Positions 1 through 13,035 of a DNA stretch of 64,000 bases are shown one piece after another. Where the stretch lies: assembly GCA_019722365.1 (NCBI GenBank), contig JADFUC010000170.1, forward strand, positions 463,445 to 527,444. The letters are read 5' to 3'. The position numbers and the translations under genes were made by a program. Numbering within the stretch: the first letter of the stretch is position 1; each line of letters opens with the position of its first letter. Below the pieces are notes generated by a model. It worked only from the letters and a program-made list of their open reading frames with translations, did not search any database and was not told the origin of the DNA. This DNA is from Lithospermum erythrorhizon (Eukaryota > Streptophyta > Magnoliopsida > Boraginales > Boraginaceae).

Positions 1-92
1 AACGTGAAACAAAGTCAAAGATCTACAAAATTGAAAAATCAATTAAAATAAACTGAAAATTGAGTTAGGGTTTCGGGAGATTAATCAATTTA

Positions 93-1104
93 ATGGCGTT
101 AACGAATTTCATTTTGACTGTAGCTGGAGTGAGTGCGGTAGTTTTATTGATGAGGAGTGATATCAAACAATCTGCCTCCATTTTCCGCCGAAATGTCAAG
201 CAAATTCAACATTGGCTCAAGGAAGAATCTGCTTCTGCTGCCAAGGAATTACCCATTAATTTATATTTATAATGCTATACTGATTACCTTACTCGCACCC
301 GGGACCTCGTCATTGAATTTGTATCTCTTTTGTTGTCCTCTTTGATTCATTGAGTAATTGTTGTGTTTTTCTGGTTAAGTGAATTGTTTAATTGATGAGG
401 TCTGAATGTTGATTAGAAACTGCGAAACGGAAAATAATTATTATTCTGATTATTGTTAAAAATTACTGGGTATTGTTCAAATCTTCTGATGCCTATTTTT
501 GTTATGTTTTTGTTAATGACTGGCTAGATTTGTTAGTTATAGGTGATAATAGTAGCTGATTAAATCTAATAGTTAGAGGTGATTGCGGCAGTCTAGCTTC
601 CTTTGGCTTGCATATGAGTTTTAGTGTTGTTGTATGTGATCTACTGAGACGATGAAATGAGTTGGGACTTACATGCTGTAATAGATAGAATTATAAAACG
701 ATGTTGCAGTTTATTGAGGAAAATATACCGGAGACATTGTTTGTGGGTTTGTAAGGCAGCCGAGTTGAAGAACCAGTAATTTTTTCAGGAATGAAGGATT
801 GGTATTACTGGTCATGAATACATAGACCATTCTAATAGTACCAATACACTTACTTTTTGTATGACCGTTGTTGAAGGTGAAGAGCACACCATTGCTTGAT
901 GACCTGTGTTGGTATATTGTTCATCACTTCTAACATGCGAGTTCTATGTATTATGTTGATGAATGTCATAGGATTTCTTGCTCAACTTAGGCTATAACTG
1001 CCCATAGTTAATCGCTTGAGCATTGACAAAATTACGGTGATTTTAGAAATGGAGAAGGAACCCAAGGAGAGTCCCAGCATTTGCCCAAACAGGACAAGCC
1101 CTAA
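93..1104 (+). pseudogene. Broken left-arm copy of small membrane-protein gene
   Basis: Exon 1 (93-244) starts with ATG and encodes MALTNFILTVAGVSAVVLLM, then a basic amphipathic stretch ending in ESASAA, identical in protein to the right-arm copy. The intron donor is destroyed: the right arm reads CCAA|GTAATT but here the sequence is CCAAGGAATT (G at 246), so translation would run through to a stop at about 270. The exon 2 counterpart (1,047-1,104) follows TTTTAG but lacks bases relative to the right arm at the acceptor, in the KAK region and in the ESPEKD region, which puts it out of frame. Either this copy is a pseudogene or these are consensus errors. The intact copy is at 13,934-14,946. 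Confidence 0.75.
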
Positions 1105-1984
1105 AACAGATGTATTATATATGTTGGTTGAGCGATTTCACCGCCTTTAATAAATTTAATAGTACTTCTAGTGTATGGTTTATGGGAGTAATTTCAGTAG
1201 ATGAAGCAAATAGATGAGATTGTTTGCAAGATATTAATGCTTGAGAATCAATTGTTCAATGGCTGAAATAAGATCCTCGATCCATGCAGGCCAAGAAGAA
1301 TTCTACGTAGAGAATGCATGCATCAGAATCTTAACTATAAAAAAAAAAGATATCAAGATGTTTCTGGGTTTAACACTTGTCCTAGAATTGTTGGTAAACC
1401 ATTACAAAGTATTGGGAATCGAATGTGGCCATTATTATGGTGAAACACTACTCTATTATGTTAACAATAAGTCTGAATATGTCGAAAGTGCATGCCTAAG
1501 CCCTAAAGTATTGATGTAACGATCCCCCATGACTTGATGGTGATAATTGCAGGCCAGTATGCATAGCACTGGAAATACATAGCTTGCCCCCTTGTAATGC
1601 TTGTATGTAATCTGTACTTTGAGTTTTAAAGTATGTATATATGGTAAATCAACATACTTCTCGGAAACTTAGATACCATACCTGGGAACAGAATTATCCG
1701 TTGCATCTTCTTGTTTTTTAGACTAATTACCTAATGGAATGTTTTTAGTAGATGATAAATCTTTTCCCTGTCTTAGTTCTAATTTTGCTAGTAACCTAGG
1801 GTAACAAGGTAATGAAGGTTACATGATTCACCTTTATCAACCATCATTCGTTTCATTTTTAACTCCCACTTTCATCTATAGCTGAAGTTAATTTAATTAT
1901 ATTTCAACTTGATTTTACTGATCATCATTAACACAAGTAGTAGGGAAATGCACGGGCTGACAAGTTGGTAAAGTAAACAATTTG

Positions 1985-3190
1985 GCACGTTAAATTAGGT
2001 CAAGTTGACTTTGGATAAAATCTGGATCCCAGTCCGATGGATAAAAACCCATTTGACTGTGACCTGCTTTTTTGAAATATATTTTTGACACCTGATCGAT
2101 TAAAACCTATTTGGTCCGGTTGAATATTAATTTTTTTTAAATAAAAACAAAAGGAAACCCCACCTAAAATTTAAACTCCTAAACATACTTACCTACCCAA
2201 AGTCTCAACCGGCCAAACGCTCCTCCATATGGGATTGCCGATTCGCCTCCCTATCGTCGATTCAATCATTCAAACACTCAAGGCCCTTTGCTAAGGTGTT
2301 ATTAATCGGATTTTAAGTTATTATTTCAATGTTTATTATTTTAGTTACATTTCGAATTTGTTGATTAATTTTGCTTATTAATTTTGTTATTATTTTAGTT
2401 ATTATTTTGAATTTTAGTTGTTTATTTAATTTTAGTTGTTTATTATTTTAGTTATTATTTCATAATTTTTTTATTAATTTTGTTATTATTTTAGTTTATT
2501 AATTTTGTTTATTTTGGAAGTATCGGATTGATTATGGCCCTATTGTTTACTGTAATTTCATTTCTCCTTTACCAACATCGTGCAACTCAAGGGCAGTGCC
2601 CTCAAATCCCTGATAGCTGATGCAAATGCAGCCTATTGGAAAATCATGGTTAATAGAGTGGGTTATTTCGATAGGTGAATTTTTAATATATTTATTTTAA
2701 TTTTTGTATAGGTGAATTTTTAATATATTTATTTAATTTTTCAGTATTGCGCGAATTTTATTTGTGTTTTCTCGGTAGTTATCTGAATGACGATTTATTT
2801 CGATATTTTGTTGTATTTTGGACATTTAAATTTATTAATATTCTTATTCCGACACACCTAACTTATTATTATTCTCAGATTTCGACATTCAATCCATTAT
2901 TAAGATTGGACATTTGAACTTATTATTAGTATTTGAACATTTGAACTTATTATTATTCATGTTTTGGGACATTCGAGCTAACTTTATTACGTTATTATTT
3001 TTGCACTTTCTGATTTATTATTATTTTTATTGTAAATATTCTTTATAAGCTAACCCAAAAATCAAACAAGCAGTTCCAAAATATATAAATAAAAAATCCT
3101 ACTAAATTGAGAAAAATCGCCCAATAAAGTCGCCAAATCCCAATCCTATTCCCTGTCGCACTCCTACCGCAGAATCATCATGAGTTCAAT
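1985..3190 (+). mobile_element. hAT-like non-autonomous element, left-arm copy
   Basis: This is a non-coding element about 1.2 kb long with no transposase ORF. One end contains GGATAAAA-type sequence followed by clustered TCCGAT/GACCTG motifs. The centre is a low-complexity run built from TTATTATTTTAGTT-like units (about 2,330-2,515), and the far part contains TTTATTGTAAATATT and CAAAATATAAATAAAAAAT-like blocks. The same parts recur in the same order at 47,565-49,060, and inverted at 11,860-13,035, which defines a dispersed family. The terminal GGATAAAAATCCGAT motif beside a TAGGG-like end suggests hAT. The exact ends and target duplication were not resolved. Confidence 0.5.
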
Positions 3191-3538
3191 CTACGATCGG
3201 CGCACTATACAAGTACCGGTGATCGTTTAAGGAAGAAGGAAGCTGACCCTAATGTCATGACTTTACTCTCGCGTTGAATTTATTTAATGTCAAAAAACGG
3301 GTCGGGAGCACTAGAAAAGAAAACATTTCAGGGGACATCCAGAAAATTGATACCTCGTGGGATTGAAAAATAATGGATAGTATTAGCCATTATATTTTTG
3401 AAATTTTATGAGGGGTAAATTAGTAGTTTCAGTATCGAAAACACTGTCTCAGTGTCTGTTATGTGGGAGGTTGTCCTGTGAAGTGTGAAGAGCGGGAATA
3501 GGCGAGCACTATCATCCAGCTGTTCTCTATATACTCCA

Positions 3539-6500
3539 ATGGCTTCTCACTCGCCTCGTTTAACCTACAGGTACTCAAAACCTGTTAATATTTACTTCCA
3601 TTTTTAAAATACTATATTCATATTTCCAGGGTCAACTATAGAAAAGCTCAGAGTTCTAGCGATTATTCACGCTCGGGAAGTTAGTCCTGTTCATTTATTT
3701 ACTACAGTTTTCGTTCTAATTTTCATTTATTTGATTATTTAATTGGTTATATGCATGTTAATCCTAGTCACATACACACTTTTAAGTGTATTGCTCTATT
3801 AGTTGACTCTCGCACAGTTTGATTTGAATCAAAATTATATTAGTACTACACTACTACCTCCATTTCTGATTGAACTAACTCAACTTGACTATAAATTACT
3901 ACTCATTAAATATTTTGTTACTAACTTAAATATGATTACACACATGCTTGTGTATGGCTTACTATTTTTCATAAGGATAGGCTTGGTTTGGTTTATGAAG
4001 AACTAATGTATTATACTTCATAAGTAGCTTGACTTTTTTCTTTTGACGACAAACTCTTAATTTAATTGAAATGGAGGGAGGAAGTATGGTGTTTGATATA
4101 TTTTTCACAAATATTATACTATTATTTTAAATGTATGACGTCAAAGCTTAAAAGGCAATACATCAAAATGGGAAAGTGGACTATCTTTTACGGATGGAGG
4201 GAGTAACAAATTACTCATGGTTGCTGTGTTTCATTATTTTGTTGAAACGTACATATGACTAATTACTGTTATTTAGGAGGTAGGTAAGTGAGTTTTTTAT
4301 TCTACTTAAGTGTTGACATTTTGTTTTATTGCAAGAAATTTTGAAATCGTGTTTGTTTATTATTGGTAGGTAAAGTGTAAGTTGCTGAATTTGTGTTTTA
4401 GCTATGAATGACAGTTGCCTTATTTTTTATGTATTTGTGAGGAATCGTGTTCAGGGACTGATATCAATCTTTTGAATGGAGTTATTTCGCTTAATACAAA
4501 AGGTACAAATTAGTTCAAACTGTTGAAAATCATATAATTCAAAAAAAAAACCCTGGATAATTAAGTGTTGCTGTATTGAATATTTGACTTATGATTTTGA
4601 AATAGCAATCTGATATGATGTCTTCCAGCTGGGATTAGACTAGCTGAACATATAAATACCCTTCATCATATAGTTACTGATTGTTTTTATGAAATTATCC
4701 AGCTTGGGGCTGACGATCTAGTGGCAGTGGAAAAACTACTTATTGCAGGTCTTGCATCCTTAGTCATGATTTATTAACTTTGTGTCGCTGCTTATTCTCA
4801 GTTTGCTCTCCATGCCATTACAGCTGATTGCAGGGTTAAGTAAACCAACCTCAGGCTCCATCTATCTCCAACAGTATGGAAATGATGGTGTTCCCAACCA
4901 AGCTCCTGCCCCATTACAGCCAGAAAGAGTTGGTATTGTGTTCCAGTTTCCTGAGAGGTGTAGCTTCCACAATAGAATAGTTAGTTTATTCACATTAAAT
5001 CATTTTACATACTTCTCGACTTTGTTTATGTTAAGCATATAGTGAATTAATACTGCTAATAAACAAGCCACATACCTGGTATATCCTCAAATATGAAGAC
5101 TTGACACTTGCATGCTGGGACCCATTTTAGATTCTGTCAAAACTGGAGATAACATCTATACTTCACCTTATATTAGTATTTTTATTCATTGTGTTCTCAA
5201 TTACACTGGAGGATAACATTACCAATTTGTCAATTCTTATGATCCTAAGTTAAACTTTCTATTAATATTATATTATAGTGGAAACCATTACCATAAGGAC
5301 AGTTATTCTCTAATCTAGAATTTTCTTACTTAACATGTTAATTTTTCTTTAATTTGTTTTCCTGAAGAGCTGGGAACATATCTGCTTGTAAAGATCACTC
5401 CTTCAGTCCTTCTATGCTATGCACAAACTTTTCAATTTATAGTCTAATAGTTTCTTAGAACTGGCACACAGTGATCATATCTAATTTAAAATCTTATTAA
5501 CATGATATCATCATTTTCCAAGTTACATATTACTCCTGTTTATACTTAATTCATCGACCTCCTCCAAAATAAAATCAATAATACCAATTCAAGAGATTCA
5601 TTAAACTCATGGGAGATCGAGCCTTTGTGCATAGGTTAATTATATATTTCAAGTCGATATTTGTAATTTTAGTTCATCTATTTTTATAAGTATATCCTGC
5701 CTCATTTTTGTAGTACTTTATCAGAGTTTGGCTTCTTTGGGTAAGTGCTGCTTACTACTTTTTAATTACGCTTACTCTCTTCTAAATTTCATACCTTCAC
5801 TTGATTTAAAGTGTCGAATCAATTACTTTCCGTTAGGTATTTTGTACGATACAGTGCTAGAGGAAATATTATGGTGGCCAAGACAACAGGTTAGCCTTCA
5901 ATTGAGAGAGCTTTGCTTCTAGACTTCAGAAAGCGGTTCAATGTAATTTGTCATCCTAAATCAATTACATCACCACACCTGTGTTCAAGTTATTAAACAT
6001 TGTTTGCCAAGAGGCAGCCAGTACTTAGAGCAGTACTTGTTCATCTTTGAGGTTGGACTCACTGGAATCCCTTTGGATAAAGATCCCAACTCCCTCAGTG
6101 GTGGCTATAAACGGCGACTTGCCATGGCAGTCCAGCTGGTGCATATTTCATTTCAATACAATTTTATTTCCTTCTGCCTTTACCTATCCATGAACATCTG
6201 TGAGGATAAAAGTTTAGGTACTAGTCAATGCCACTTCCATGTAATATTGAACAGTTTGAGACTCCCTTGTTTTGTAGGTCCAAACTCCAGATCTACTAAT
6301 ATTGGATGAACCTCTTGCTGGGCTTGGTATGAAAACCCCCATGATGCTCCTGATTCTCATATTTATGATATGCCATACCATACTTAGGGGCCACCATTTT
6401 TGGTTGAACGACGCCTTACCATTTATCTTTGCTTCAATAATTCACACCTCGTTGCATTAATTTACTTTTCCAAAATCTGGCCATTACACTACCTACATTC

Positions 6501-6998
6501 TTATCTAGATGAAAAGTAAGTAGTTGTTGCATTTCATCTTAGGTCAATTCGAAACAACCTCTCAAGCATCATGTGGTAGGTTTCACAATTGACTCCCTTA
6601 CCCAAATTTAGGCGTGAGTCTCATTAGAGGCATCAGCATGTTGGCATGTTGTTCGCTAGATGTAAAGAGACTTTGTCAAGTTATGCCTGGGGTTTGGTTT
6701 TCTTATACATACCAGAAAGCAGATCTGTGGACATCCCTAGTTAATTTTATTCCTGAGGTGGGCTGTTGAGAATCTATAGCCAGCTCAGTTTATCCGACCT
6801 AGACATATTTCTCCCACAACATGCAGTGTCCTACACTCCCCACCCCTTCCTTCCGCCCACCCCATGACACCTCTTCACTGTTTTTCTCTGTTTGAGTTGT
6901 CTCTTTACCAAATAGATAGCTGCCTCGGCAGACATTGTAAAGCTGTTAAACAAATTGAAGAAGGAACTAACTCTACTTGTTGTCAGTCATGACCTAAA
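3539..6998 (+). pseudogene. Left-arm copy of ABCI11, disrupted and lacking last exon
   Basis: Nine of the ten ABCI11 exons are recognisable: 3,539-3,570; about 3,630-3,667; about 4,448-4,501; about 4,703-4,747; about 4,824-4,957; about 5,838-5,943; about 6,051-6,142; 6,279-6,327; and about 6,917-6,998. Exon 1 (MASHSPRLTY) and the Q-loop exon (VGIVFQFPER) read well. The Walker A exon has lost six bases and contains an in-frame TAG where the right arm encodes FGRSGSGKTT. The exon after the intron at 4.4 kb has lost about 12 bases, and the start of exon 9 is scrambled (DWKARAD is lost). The terminal exon is absent because the palindrome turns before it. As read, it cannot make a working ATPase. 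Confidence 0.8.
3853..4082. mobile_element. Stowaway-like MITE (left arm)
   Basis: This non-coding element is about 230 bp long. Its termini form an inverted repeat: ACCTCCATTTCTGATTGAA at the left and TTTAATTGAAATGGAGGGA at the right, the usual CTCCCTCCATTTC end of plant Stowaway elements. It lies in intron 2 of the left ABCI11 copy. A second half-element follows at about 4,130-4,207 and ends in GGATGGAGGGAGTAA. The right arm has both, inverted, at about 10,766-11,120. Confidence 0.65.
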
Positions 6999-7315
6999 GT
7001 AAGTACTGATATCTATATGTACAAATTCTGAAGAAGATGAAGGGTTTTTTATTTTATTTATATGCCCTCATCCCTAATTGGATGTTATTTTATATTGTCT
7101 CGGAGATCAATAAAGGACTCGAAGATCCACTACAGATATGTTTTTTGTATTAATTAAATGGTCCAACCAAATAAATAGTGGCAGAAAAATTGTTCTGGTG
7201 GAGCATTTATAGCACTTTATAGTTTCTGTTGTTATATGGAATCGACTTTCATGTGGATAGCAGCAGCTTGGCAGGGAGGGTTACATAATCAATTAAAATT
7301 GATTACTAATGGTCA

Positions 7316-7565
7316 AAGTGAGATATAGAATACGTCAATGTCAGCTAGTCTTTTATCATACCTTGAGCAGAGGACTTGGATCTAGAGCATATATCAAAGT
7401 GCATCATAGGATTAGATTGGTAGTTGCTCATTCTTAAGTACTCCACCCATTTCCATCCTCCACGATTGATCTACTAATGATGCCAGCTCTCTGAATTTAT
7501 TCCAAACAGATACTTGTAGTGAGCCAGGTGGGCCAAAGTAACTTTTAATTAGTAAAAAACAGTCT
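7316..7565. other. Single-copy loop of the palindrome
   Basis: This is the only part of the first 15 kb present once. It holds the last exon of ABCI11 on the minus strand (7,412-7,490) and flanking intron and 3' sequence. The arms stay alignable up to TTGATTACTA (about 7,300-7,315 on the left, about 7,566-7,577 on the right). The edges are fuzzy by about 20 bp. Confidence 0.7.
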
Positions 7566-10500
7566 ATTTCACTATAGTAATCAATTTTAATTGATTATGT
7601 AACCCTCCCTGCCAAGCTGCTGCTATCCACATGAAAGTCGATTCCATATAACAACAAACTATAAGTAAGTTATAAATGCTCCACCAGAACAATTTTTTCT
7701 TGCCACTATTTATTTGGTTGGACCATTTAATTAATACAAAAAACATATCTCTAGTGGATCTTCGAGTCCTTTATTGATCTCCGAGACAATATAAAATAAC
7801 ATCCAATTAGGGACAGGCATATAAATAAAATAAAACCCTTCATCTTCTTCAGAATTTGTAATATAGATATCAGTACTTACTTTAGGTCATGACTGACAAC
7901 AAGTAGAGTTAGTTCCTTCTTCAATTTGTTTAACAGCTTTACAATGTCTGCCCGAGCCTTCCAATCTATTTGTCCAGTAAAGACAACTCAAACAGAGAAA
8001 AACAGTGAAGAGGTGTCATAGGGTGGGGGGTTGAAGGAAGGGGCACGAGGAGTGGGGTGTAGGACACTGCATATTTAGTAGAATATGTCTAGGTTGGATA
8101 AGTAACTGAACTGGCTTTAGATTCTCAACAGGCCACCTCAGGAATAAAATTAACTAGGGGATGTCCACAGATCTGCTTTCTGGTATGTATAAAGAAAACC
8201 AAACTGAGCATAACGGCAAAGTCTCTTTACATACATCGAACAACATGCCCCAATGCCTCTGATGAGGCTCCTGCCTAAGCTGGGTAAGGGGAGTCGAATT
8301 ATACGAAACCTTACCCCTATGATAGCAGAGAGGTTGTTTCCGAATTGACCTAAGATGAAATGCAACAACTACGTACTTTTTCATCTAGATAAGAATGTAG
8401 GTAGTGTAATGAGCCATTTTGGAAAAGTAAATTAATGCAACTTGAGTGTGAATTATTGGAAAACAAAAGATAAATGGTAAGGGCGTCATTCAATAAAAAT
8501 GGTGGCCCTGGGTACAGGCGGCATATCATAAATATGAGAATCAGGAGCATCATGTGCTTTCATACCAAGCCCAGCAAGAGGTTCATCCAATATTAGTAGA
8601 TCTGGAGTTTGGACCTACAAAACAAGGGAGTCTCAAACTGTTCAATATTACATGGAAGTGGCATTGACTAAGTAACCTAAACTTTACATCCTCACAGATG
8701 TTCATGGATAGGTAAAGAGTGTGAAAGGGAAATAAAATTTATTAGAATGAAATATGCACCAGCTGGACTGCCATGGCAAGTCGCCGTTTATAGCCACCAC
8801 TGAGGGAGTTGGGATCTTTATCCAAAGGGATTCCAGTGAGTCCAACCTCAAAGATGAACAAGTACTGCTCTAAGTACTGGCTGCCTCTTGGCAAACAATG
8901 TTTAATAGCAGACCACAAGTGTGGTGATGTAATTGATTTAGGATAGGCAAAATTACCGACTGAACCGCTTCTGAAGTCTAGAAGCAAAGAAGTTTCAATT
9001 GGCTAACCTGTTGTCTTGGCCACCCAAATAATATTTCCTCTAGCACTGTATCGCCACAAAATACCTAACTGAAAGTAATTGATTGAACACTTTAAATCAA
9101 GTGAAGGTATGAATTTAGAAGAGAGTAAGCAGTAATTAAAAAAGAGTAGTAGTAGAAGCAGCACTTGCAAAGAGCCAAACTCTGATAAGTACTACAAAAT
9201 GAGGCAGGATGATAGCAAACATAAAAAATAGATGAACTAAAATTACAAATATCGACTTGAAATATATAATTAGCCTATGCACAAAGGCTCGATCTCCCAT
9301 GAGTTTAATGAATCATGAATTAGGAGTATTATTGATTTTATTTTGGAGGAGGTCGATGAATTTAAGTATAAACAGGAGTAATATGTAACTTGGAAAATGA
9401 TGATATCATGTTAATAAGATTTAAATTAGATAACGATCACTATTATTGCCAGTTCTAAGAAACTATTAGACTATAAATTGAAAAGTTTGTGCATAGCATA
9501 GAAGGACTGAAGGAGTGATCTTTACAACAGATATGTTCCCAGCTCTTCGGGAAGAAACAAGTTAAAAGGAAAAGAATTAACATGTTAAGTAAGAGAAAAT
9601 TCTAGATTAGAGAATAATAACTGTCCTTATGTAATGGTTTCCACTATAATATAATGATAATAGAAAGTTTAACTTAGGATCATAAGAAATTGACAAATTG
9701 AGTAATGTTGGCTTCCTCCAGTGTAATTGAGGAACACAATGAATAAAAATGCTAATATAAGGTGAAGTATGAATGTTATTCCAGTTTTGACAGAATTAAA
9801 ATGGGTCCCTTTATGCAAGTGTCAAGTCTTTCATATTTGAGGATATACAGGTATGTGGCTTGTTTATTAGCAGTATTAATTCCACTATATGCTTTAACAT
9901 AAACAAAGTCCGAGAAGTATGTAAAATGATTTATCAATGAGGTAAACTAACTATTCTATTGTGGAAGCTACACCTCTCAGGAAACTGGAACACAATACCA
10001 ACTCTTTCTGGCTGTAATGGGGCAGGAGCTTGGTTGGGAACACCATCATTTCCATACTGTTGGAGATAGATGGAGCCTGAGGTTGGTTTACTTAACCCTG
10101 CAATCAGCTGTAATGGCATGGAGAGCAATCAAACTGAGAATAAGCAAAAACGACACAAAGTTAATAAATCAACGACTAAGGATGCAAGACCTGCAATAGA
10201 GTAGTTTTTCCACTGCCACTACGTCCAAAGATCAACCCCAAACTGGATAATTTCATAAAAACAATCAGTAACTTTATATGATGAAGGTATTTACATATGT
10301 TCAGCTAGTCTAATCCACTTAAGCTAGAAGACATCATATCAGATTGCTATTTCAAAATCGCAAATTCAAATATTCAATACAGCAACACTTAATTATCAGG
10401 GTTTTTTTTGCAATTATATGATTTTTCAACAGTTTGAACTAATTTGTACCTTTTTGTATTAAGCGAAATATTAACTCCATTCAAAAGATTGATATCAGTC

Positions 10501-11457
10501 CCTGGAGCACGATAGCAAAGTTCCCTCACCTCAATACATAAAAAATAAGGAAACTGTCATTCATAGCTAAAAACACAAATTCAGCAACTTACACTTTACC
10601 TACCAATAATAAACAAACACGATTTCAAAATTTCTTGCAATAAAACAAAATGTCAACACTTAAGTAGAATAAAAAACTCACTTACCTACCTCCTAAATAA
10701 CAGTAATTAGTCATATGTACGTTTCAACAAAATAATGAAACACAGCAACCATGAGTAATTTGTTACTCCCTCCATCCGTAAAAGATAGTCCACTTTCCCA
10801 TTTTGATGTATTGCCTTTTAAGCTTTGACGTCATACGTTTTTAAATGTCGTATAATATTTTGTGAAAAATATATCAAAACGCCATGCTTTACTAATCCCT
10901 CCATTTGAATTAAGTGGGAAGTTTGTCGTCAAACTACTTATGAAGATATAATACATTAGTTTAACTTCATAAACCAAACCAAGCCTTATCCTTATGAAAA
11001 AATAGATAATACATATTACGCATGTGTAATCATATTTAAGTTAGTAACAAAAATATTTTAAATACTACGGAGTAGTAATTCTATGGTCAAAGTTGAGTTA
11101 GTTCAATCGAAATGGAGGTAGTAGTGTAGTACTAATATTATAATTTTGATTCAAATCAAATTTGTGCGAGTCAACTAATAGAGCAATACATAAAAGTGTG
11201 TATGTGACTAGGATTAACATGTACATATAACCAATTAAATAATCAAATAAATGAAAATTAGAACGAAAACTGTAGTAAATAAATGAACGGGACTAACTTC
11301 GAAGCGTGAATAATCGCTAGAGACTCTGAGTGATTGAGCTTTTCTATAGTTGACCCTGGAAATATGAATATAGTATTTTAAAAAATGGCGGTAAATATTA
11401 ACAGGATTTGGGGGGGGTTTTACCTGTAGGTTAAACGAGGCGAAAGTGAGAAGCCAT
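7412..11457 (-). CDS. ABCI11: Chloroplast ABC transporter I family member 11 (ABCI11/NAP14)
   Basis: This is a stand-alone ABC ATPase of the plant ABCI11/NAP14 type. The Arabidopsis protein is plastid-targeted and linked to metal homeostasis. Ten exons, joined 5' to 3': 11,457-11,424; 11,355-11,298; 10,529-10,450; 10,242-10,191; 10,107-9,974; 9,064-8,957; 8,846-8,760; 8,614-8,566; 7,965-7,881; 7,490-7,412. All introns are GT-AG. Motifs are Walker A GRSGSGKTT (exon 4), Q-loop VFQFPER (exon 5), signature LSGGYKRR (exon 7), Walker B LLILDEP with D-loop AGL (exon 8), H-loop VVSHD (exon 9) and C-terminus ELASLVDQSWRM. No membrane domain is encoded, so a separate permease is expected. Lesions: exon 1 is two bases longer than the left-arm copy, which shifts the frame, and exon 6 is about seven bases short. 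Corrected length would be about 256 residues, close to the family. I think these are probably sequence errors. Confidence 0.85.
10766..11120. mobile_element. Stowaway-like MITE and half-MITE (right arm)
   Basis: This is the inverted counterpart of the left-arm MITEs, inside intron 2 of ABCI11. A half-element starts TACTCCCTCCATCCGTAAAA at 10,768. A full element runs from about 10,894 (TCCCTCCATTTGAATTAA) to about 11,120 (ATCGAAATGGAGGTAG). It is non-coding. Confidence 0.6.
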
Positions 11458-11859
11458 TGGAGTATATAGGAGCAAGCTGGATGATAGTGCTCGCCATTGA
11501 TTCTTCCGCTCTTCACACTTCACAGGACAACTCTCCACATAACAGACACTGAGACGCAGTGTTTTTCGGATACTGAAATCATTAATTTACCCCTCATAAA
11601 ATTCTCAAAAATATAATGGCTAATACTATCCATTATTTTTCAATCCCACGAGGTATCGGTTATTTCTGATGTCCCTGAAATGTTTTTTTTCTTTTCTAGT
11701 TGCTCCCGACCCGTTTTTGACATTAAATAAATTCAACGCGAGAGTAAAGTCATGACATTAGGCCAGGCGCTTACTACTTCCACCAACTGATCTCAGCCAG
11801 ATAAGAGACCTCTACAATCATGGATTGAACTCATGATGATTTGCAGAGCGACGTGACCT

Positions 11860-13035
11860 GGGATGAATTGATTTTTACCATGACGCTAATTTTTTATCGA
11901 TTTCAGCCGTATTTTTTATTTATATTTTCGTGCCATCGCTTCGATTGGCTAACTATGTTAATATTTACACAAAATAATAATAAAATCCAAAGTTTAAAAA
12001 TACATAATAAAGCTCAAAAACTCCAAATATCTAAAACATGAATAATAATAAGTTCAAATGTTCAAATACTAATAATAAGTTCAAATGTCCAAATACTAAT
12101 AATAGCTTCAAACGCCCAAATACAGCACACACAGTTCGATTGCCCAAATACCCAGAATATTAATACCCCAACGTCTAAAATACAACAAATATCAAATAAA
12201 TCGATACATTCAAAAGATAATCCTCAAGAAGCTTCTAAATAAAATTCAATTGCATAAAAAATTAAATAAATATATTAAAATTCACCTATACAAAAAATTA
12301 AATAAATATATTAAAAATTCACCTATCGAAATAACCCACCTCTATTAACAAAACGACGCCCAATAGGCCGTGCATTTGCATCGCTATCAGGGATTTGAGG
12401 GCACTGCCTCTTGTGCTGTAATGATGTTGGTAAAAGGAGAAATAAAATTGGTAAACAATAGGGCCATAATCAACTGATACTTCCAAAATAAACAAATTAA
12501 TAAACTAAAATAATAACAAAATTAATAAAAAATTGAAATAATAACTAAAAATAATAAACAACTAAAAATTAAATAAACAACTAAAATTCAAAATAATAAC
12601 TAAAATAATAACAAAATTAATAAACTAAAATTAATCAACAAATTAAATAATAACTAAAAAATAATAAACATTCAAATAATAACTTAAAAACTGAGATTAA
12701 TAACACCTAGCAAGGGCCTCAGTGTTTGAATGATTGAATCGGCTAATGTGGGGGGAAGGTAATCTGCAACCGCACAGGGTGGGGGGGAAGGCTTGACGGT
12801 TTGAGACTTCAGCCGCCTAGAGCTTGTGAAAGACAAGCAGGTTTTTGCGCTTGCAGATTGTACTGCTTATTTAAAAAAAAATTAAATATTCACTGGACCC
12901 GAATTCCGCTTAATCCTATCCGATTGTCAAAAATATATTAAAAACCTGGCCCGTCCGACCTGCTTTTATCTCGAAAAGGCCTGATTCCGATCAAATTTTT
13001 ATCCAAGTTCAAATCGAACCCCTAATTTGGCGGTC
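11860..13035 (-). mobile_element. hAT-like non-autonomous element, right-arm copy
   Basis: This is the reverse complement of the element at 1,985-3,190 and of the independent copy at 47,565-49,060. It has the same AT-rich core (AATAATAACTAAAATAATAA units at about 12,480-12,670) and the same GC-richer end with TCCGATTGTC/GGATAAAA-type motifs (about 12,890-13,030). No coding capacity is seen. It lies between ABCI11 and the small membrane-protein gene. Confidence 0.5.

Larger units (their letters stand above)
1..7315 (+). repeat. Left arm of ~15 kb imperfect palindrome
   Basis: Read in reverse complement, bases 7,566-15,034 follow this arm in order from its first base to about 7,315. The match includes gene exons, introns, MITEs and a larger transposon, and is broken by frequent substitutions and indels of 1 to about 12 bases. 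Homology is still running at base 1, so the outer edge of this arm is not visible and may be the contig end. The arm holds degraded copies of a small membrane-protein gene and of ABCI11. It could be a true inverted duplication or a fold-back assembly artefact. Confidence 0.9.

Noticed and set aside
10017..10199. 60-codon plus ORF in the right palindrome arm
   Set aside because: It is the antisense shadow of ABCI11 exon 5.
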